Assembly (NCBI GenBank): GCA_015523055.1 | Contig: WALD01000059.1 | Coordinates: forward strand, 1 to 8,865 | Source: Candidatus Altarchaeota archaeon | Lineage (GTDB): Archaea > Altiarchaeota > Altiarchaeia > IMC4 > QMZM01 | DNA: 8,865 bases | Direction: 5' to 3' | Made by a program: the position numbers and the translations under genes | The notes under the pieces: model-generated | Databases searched by the model: none | The model's input: only the letters and a program-made list of their open reading frames with translations | Told to the model about the DNA's origin: nothing | In this document: in pieces, positions 5,939-8,865 of the stretch | Numbering within the stretch: position 1 is the first letter of the stretch | Layout of the letters: every line of letters starts with the position of its first letter

Positions 5939-6967
5939 TCAAGGATGCCCTCCGACCATGGTCAATCCCTCCTTTTCATCAAAACCGAACATCAGGTTCA
6001 TGTTCTGGACTGCCTGCCCAGAACCCCCCTTCAGCAGGTTGTCTATCGCACTCAGAATAATAATCCTATCAGAGTTGAAATTCACCCCGATGTCGCAGAA
6101 ATTCGTGTCGATAACGTCCTTGAGATTCGGAACGTTCTCCACGTCATGATCGATAATCCTGACGAACGGCTCACTATCGTAGAATTCCATATAGTGCTCT
6201 GTTAGGTTCTCGTTGATTCCTGCCGAGAAGATGCTCACAAAACTCAGAATTCCTCTTGCGAAATCCCCCAATGAGGGGGTGAAGAGAACACTTACCTGTG
6301 CATTGAATACATCCTTCAGGATGAAATCCATCTCCGGTCCGTGCCTATGCACAAATAGTTTATATGGTCTGAGATTTCCGGATATTTCTGGATGATGCAG
6401 AAGGTTGGAGGGGTTTGCCCCTGCTCCGGAACTTCCGGAAACTGAGTTTATCACAATCTTCTCCAGTTCCACATCACCATCCAGCTTTGCCAGTGGCATC
6501 AAGGAGAGGATTATAGAAGTAGGATAGCAGCCCGGGTTTGTAACAAATCTTGCCCTCTTTATCTCCTCCCTGTATAGCTCAGGTAAACCGTAAACCCTTT
6601 CCTCCAGAAGCTCTTTATTTTTGTATCCCGGGTAAATTCTTTCGTCCAGCTCGGCGTCCCTGATTCTGAATTTTCCCCCAAGAGAGATTACCTTTATTCC
6701 CTTATCTAAAATCAGGGGTACACTATTCAGCCACTCCCCGGGTGGAGAGGCAAAGAACACAATGTCAGAATCAATCCTCTCAGCATTAAAATCTATAAAT
6801 TTCCCGTCAAAAACCCTGTTTAGATTTCCATGAACAAGAGAAACGGGCTCCCCGGTATGGGTCCTTGAAACAGCCTCTATCTCCCTAACCCTTGGATGAT
6901 TCACAAGAATTCTGAGGAGCTCACCCCCCATATATCCCGATGCCCCAACAACTGTTACTTTTACCAT
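5939..6967 (-). CDS. argC: N-acetyl-gamma-glutamyl-phosphate reductase (ArgC/LysY family)
   Basis: A 342-aa NADP-dependent enzyme that reduces the acyl phosphate of an N-protected glutamate (arginine route), or of the LysW-bound analogue (lysine or ornithine route of many archaea), to the semialdehyde. Visible features are the nucleotide-binding GASGYMG (8-14), the catalytic cysteine Cys147 in NPGCYPTS, SGSSGAG (177-183), and HRHGPE (207-212), whose His209 is the expected general base. The length is normal and nothing is missing. Sequence alone does not tell ArgC from LysY, and no other arginine or lysine gene lies in the window. No SD precedes the ATG, but a TATA-like box lies 20-29 nt upstream, so the transcript is probably leaderless. 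The gene appears isolated from its pathway. Confidence 0.93.
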   Translation of the reverse strand: MVKVTVVGASGYMGGELLRILVNHPRVREIEAVSRTHTGEPVSLVHGNLNRVFDGKFIDFNAERIDSDIVFFASPPGEWLNSVPLILDKGIKVISLGGKFRIRDAELDERIYPGYKNKELLEERVYGLPELYREEIKRARFVTNPGCYPTSIILSLMPLAKLDGDVELEKIVINSVSGSSGAGANPSNLLHHPEISGNLRPYKLFVHRHGPEMDFILKDVFNAQVSVLFTPSLGDFARGILSFVSIFSAGINENLTEHYMEFYDSEPFVRIIDHDVENVPNLKDVIDTNFCDIGVNFNSDRIIILSAIDNLLKGGSGQAVQNMNLMFGFDEKEGLTMVGGHP

Positions 6968-6986
6968 CCTTATTAATTTGTTCTGG

Positions 6987-6996
6987 TTTATTAAAA
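6987..6996 (-). promoter_or_regulatory. TATA-like box of argC
   Basis: The minus strand reads TTTTAATAAA, with its near edge 20 nt before the argC ATG. It lies in the 39-bp gap after the pilin-like gene. Its position fits a leaderless start. Confidence 0.45.
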
Positions 6997-7006
6997 CCTA
7001 AGAATT

Positions 7007-7471
7007 CTATTCAACTCCACCCCACACCATGCCCCTGCTGTAGTGGATATTGCCTGTTTCAAGATTTGTGTAGGTTATAGTGACGTTGGCCCGGTAGTAC
7101 GACCCCTTTTGATACTCGTCCACGAGGTCCGAACATTTCATATCTGCAATAATTTTCATCCCCGGATTCATTATGAGGGGGGAGGAATTATAGCAGTATA
7201 TGCCCTCGATATTGGCATCAACCCTCGTCAGTTTGATATCGTTGTTAGCGTCATTCCTCACAACAAGAACAAGTCTGCTTGAATTCAGGTATGCAGTATG
7301 GTCCATAATCTCAAACTGGGAGAAACCAGCATTTCCCTTTGCTGGTGTTGCCGGAGTGAATACCTCCATCTGCCATAGGACAACGATAGCAAGGATTGTT
7401 ACTACCACCCCAAGGCTGTAGATTATGGAATACTCGACAGATGATTGAGCCCTTCTGGAATTTGACTGCAT
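7007..7471 (-). CDS. pilin-like exported protein with class III signal peptide
   Basis: A 154-aa protein. Its N-terminus MQSNSRRAQSSVEY is followed by about 20 hydrophobic residues (IIYSLGVVVTILAIVVLWQM). This is the class III (type IV pilin-like) signal of archaea: a short basic leader cut before Gln9, then S-S-V-E-Y with Glu13 at mature position 5, recognised by an archaeal prepilin peptidase such as EppA. The rest is a beta-rich domain with two cysteines (C93 and C113, each in a short motif: IYCYN and DMKCSD), which could form a disulfide outside the cell. It may be a pilus subunit or a minor pilin-like membrane protein. No pilus assembly ATPase or platform gene is visible. A TTTAAA box lies 26-31 nt before the start, in the 32-bp gap after the histone gene. 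Confidence 0.88.
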   Translation of the reverse strand: MQSNSRRAQSSVEYSIIYSLGVVVTILAIVVLWQMEVFTPATPAKGNAGFSQFEIMDHTAYLNSSRLVLVVRNDANNDIKLTRVDANIEGIYCYNSSPLIMNPGMKIIADMKCSDLVDEYQKGSYYRANVTITYTNLETGNIHYSRGMVWGGVE

Positions 7472-7496
7472 CCTGTTAGAGATTAGAATTCGGGAC

Positions 7497-7502
7497 TTTA
7501 AA
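7497..7502 (-). promoter_or_regulatory. TATA-like box of the pilin-like gene
   Basis: The minus strand reads ATTTAAAG around this box, 26-31 nt before the ATG at 7471 and just after the histone stop. No SD precedes the ATG (only AACAGG), which fits a leaderless transcript. Confidence 0.4.
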
Positions 7503-7503
7503 T

Positions 7504-7701
7504 CTATCTTGCCAGCTTCACATCCTCTGCTTTGACAGTCTTTCTTCCGGCATGCTTTGCAAACCTTGCAGCCTTTTCACTAATCTCTTTTCCAATTTCC
7601 TCCAGAACATCTCTCAGCTCTGTTGCCCCACCAACACTCACTCTCTCAGCCCCTGCCTTCCTCATTAGGCGCTCTACTGATGCTAAAGGGATATCAGCCA
7701 T
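7504..7701 (-). CDS. archaeal histone (HMf family)
   Basis: A 65-aa single histone fold that dimerises and wraps DNA. It starts MADIPLASVERLMRKAGAE and contains AERVS (18-22), matching the family's PIAPxGRIIK-AGAERVS pattern. It ends with HAGRKTVKAEDVKLAR (50-65), which includes the dimer-contact histidine His50 and the Arg-Thr-Asp DNA-contact set (R53, T55, D60). The ATG at 7701-7699 gives the standard family N-terminus. An upstream in-frame TTG would add only four atypical residues. The protein stops right after the last conserved helix residues, without the usual ARKMFK-like tail, so it is slightly short. It lies 18 bp after the beta-helix gene and may be cotranscribed with it, although a histone is expected to be strongly and independently expressed. 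Confidence 0.95.
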   Translation of the reverse strand: MADIPLASVERLMRKAGAERVSVGGATELRDVLEEIGKEISEKAARFAKHAGRKTVKAEDVKLAR

Positions 7702-7719
7702 TTTTATATTCAAATATTC

Positions 7720-8865
7720 TCAGGATGCCCAGTTATCTATCGCCTCCAGAACATCAAAATCCGTTACCTCTCCCTGAACCCACTGGTCAATATAACTCAG
7801 TAATTCAAAATCGGAAACAACACCGTCGCCATTGCTGTCGCCCTTGACGCCACAGGAATAGGTGCATCCTGTTGTCCCTTCATCATTCCAATCCCCCGCA
7901 TTGTCGCAGGTATTATTCCCCCCTGAGTTTCCTGTTGCTCCGGAGAGGTAGAAATCAGATTCCGTATTGGAGCAGACCTGGTTTGAATTCAGGGTGTTGT
8001 TACTGGAGGAATCATAGAGGCGGATTCCATACCAGTTGTTCGAGTTGATGGTGTTACTGGTGATGGTGTTGCTGGAGGAATCCAAAAGGGCAATTCCATA
8101 ATAGTTGTTCGAGATGGTGTTACTGGTGATGGTGTTGCTGGAGGAGGTACAGTGGTAGATTCCATAAAAGTTGTTTGAATTGATGGTGTTGCTGGTGATG
8201 GTATTGCTGGAGGAATACCAGATGTCAATTCCATCATCGTTGTCTGAGATGGTGTTGCTGGTGATGGTATTACTCGAGGAATCCGAGAGGTGGATTCCAT
8301 CCCCGTTATTCGAGATAGTGTTGTTGGAAACAATACTATTATTGGTTTCTGAGAGTTCGAGCCCGACACTCGTATTTGATAATGTCAAACCATTTACGGT
8401 AATATTACTGCATCTCACAAGTATAACCTGTCCGGCATCTGTAACCGTTGTGTCTGATACACCCTCAAGATAGATGAGTGGTTTTCCATTTACTGCATTA
8501 TCTGTGATGCTATTCTGATAGGAAGTATAGATAAACAGTCCATCGTTAACGAAAGTGTTTCCGGTGATGGTGTTGTTACTGGAGGAATACCAGATGTCAA
8601 TTCCATCATCGTTGTCTGAGATGGTGTTGCTGGTGATAGTGTTGCTGGAGGAAGCATAGAGGTAGATTCCATCCCAGTTGTTCGAGATAGTGTTTCCGGT
8701 GATGGTATTGTTACTGGAGGAATAGTCGAGGTAGATTCCATGAGAGTTGTTTGATATGGTATTATTGAAGAGGTCACAATAATCTGCAGTCACATAGAGC
8801 CCTGCAAACCCTGATTCACTCGCCCCTGTAATTGTAAACCCTGATATACTCACATGAGCAGATGT
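7720..8865 (-). CDS. NosD-like parallel beta-helix surface protein with dockerin-like C-terminus (5' end missing)
   Basis: At least 381 codons, open to the right edge. The in-frame GTG at 8853 is inside beta-helix repeats, so it is not taken as the start. Numbering below is from that GTG. About a dozen PbH1 repeats of 22-24 residues (SSSNTITSNTISNN and variants) form a right-handed beta-helix. In the middle (about 119-175) is the NosD-type module with NGKPLIYLEG and AGQVILVRCSNITVNGL. A cysteine-bearing linker (C316, C330, C334) leads to a dockerin-like domain at 337-377. Its first half is a canonical calcium loop, DSNGDGVVSDFE, plus helix. Its second half repeats the helix (VTDFDVLEAIDNW) but lacks the loop. 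Such proteins are extracellular and may bind carbohydrate or cohesin partners. No cohesin gene is in view. The DNA has internal repeats. Confidence 0.88.
   Translation of the reverse strand, partial: TSAHVSISGFTITGASESGFAGLYVTADYCDLFNNTISNNSHGIYLDYSSSNNTITGNTISNNWDGIYLYASSSNTITSNTISDNDDGIDIWYSSSNNTITGNTFVNDGLFIYTSYQNSITDNAVNGKPLIYLEGVSDTTVTDAGQVILVRCSNITVNGLTLSNTSVGLELSETNNSIVSNNTISNNGDGIHLSDSSSNTITSNTISDNDDGIDIWYSSSNTITSNTINSNNFYGIYHCTSSSNTITSNTISNNYYGIALLDSSSNTITSNTINSNNWYGIRLYDSSSNNTLNSNQVCSNTESDFYLSGATGNSGGNNTCDNAGDWNDEGTTGCTYSCGVKGDSNGDGVVSDFELLSYIDQWVQGEVTDFDVLEAIDNWAS
8207..8265. repeat. 59-bp perfect internal repeat of the beta-helix gene, copy 1
   Basis: Identical to 8579-8637, with an offset of 372 bp that keeps the reading frame. 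It encodes the same beta-helix coils (SDNDDGIDIWYSS). Many shorter near-repeats surround it. Perfect identity at this length suggests recent duplication or gene conversion. Confidence 0.9.
8579..8637. repeat. 59-bp perfect internal repeat of the beta-helix gene, copy 2
   Basis: Second copy of the repeat at 8207-8265. The flanks diverge: the coil before it has NNT in place of NT, and synonymous changes follow. Confidence 0.9.

Noticed and set aside
5921..6205. Plus-strand frame opposite argC
   Set aside because: argC has its full set of catalytic motifs in the other frame. This frame shows no domain and no SD.
7702..7713. TTG start four codons upstream of the histone
   Set aside because: The ATG at 7701 gives the standard histone N-terminus, and the extra residues are atypical.
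8171..8473. Plus-strand frame with repeated MVLLVMVLLEE-type sequence
   Set aside because: It is the opposite strand of the beta-helix repeats, and the low-complexity sequence is a by-product of them.
8851..8853. GTG as the start of the beta-helix gene
   Set aside because: The frame stays open to the window edge, repeat-like sequence continues through it, and no signal peptide follows.

Overview
The window looks like a piece of an archaeal, euryarchaeal-type chromosome. The diagnostic genes are an Orc1/Cdc6 replication initiator, an archaeal histone, a SepF-like division protein, a pilin-like protein with a class III (Q-x-S-x-E) signal peptide, and a parallel beta-helix surface protein ending in a dockerin-like module. 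Several genes have TATA-like boxes about 20-30 nt before the start codon and little or no Shine-Dalgarno (SD) sequence, as in archaeal leaderless transcripts. The lineage cannot be fixed from this sequence alone.

Layout. (1) 1-404, plus strand: 3' end of an unrecognised, possibly winged-helix gene, whose stop abuts the stop of the next gene. (2) 405-1393, minus strand: an apparent two-gene unit, sepF followed by a rhomboid-family membrane protease. (3) 1394-1630: a 237-bp divergent intergenic region holding a decayed duplicate of the 5' end of cdc6, a perfect 10-nt SD sequence with no evident gene, two TTCCCCCTT direct repeats and two small palindromes. It is a candidate replication origin. 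(4) 1631-2905, plus strand: cdc6. Its 3' end overlaps the next, convergent gene by 15 bp. (5) 2891-5192, minus strand: two GT4-fold glycosyltransferases and, directly upstream and translationally coupled to the second, a 47-aa protein with four CxxC knuckles. (6) 5193-5481: 289 bp without a convincing protein gene but full of inverted repeats, including two identical 30-bp hairpin-forming repeats. It reads as a structured RNA or a structured leader/trailer, more likely from the minus strand. (7) 5482-8865, minus strand: a conserved-looking SecB-like protein, N-acetyl-gamma-glutamyl-phosphate reductase (argC or lysY), the pilin-like protein, the histone, and the 3' part of the beta-helix/dockerin gene, which runs off the right edge.

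How the genes relate. sepF beside cdc6 puts cell division and replication initiation back to back around a likely origin. The zinc-knuckle protein and the two glycosyltransferases probably make or regulate a surface glycan or glycolipid. The beta-helix/dockerin and pilin-like proteins are exported surface components. argC and the histone are housekeeping genes that seem to have their own promoters. The two features most worth following up are the hairpin-rich 5222-5466 region and the decayed cdc6 duplicate beside the candidate origin.
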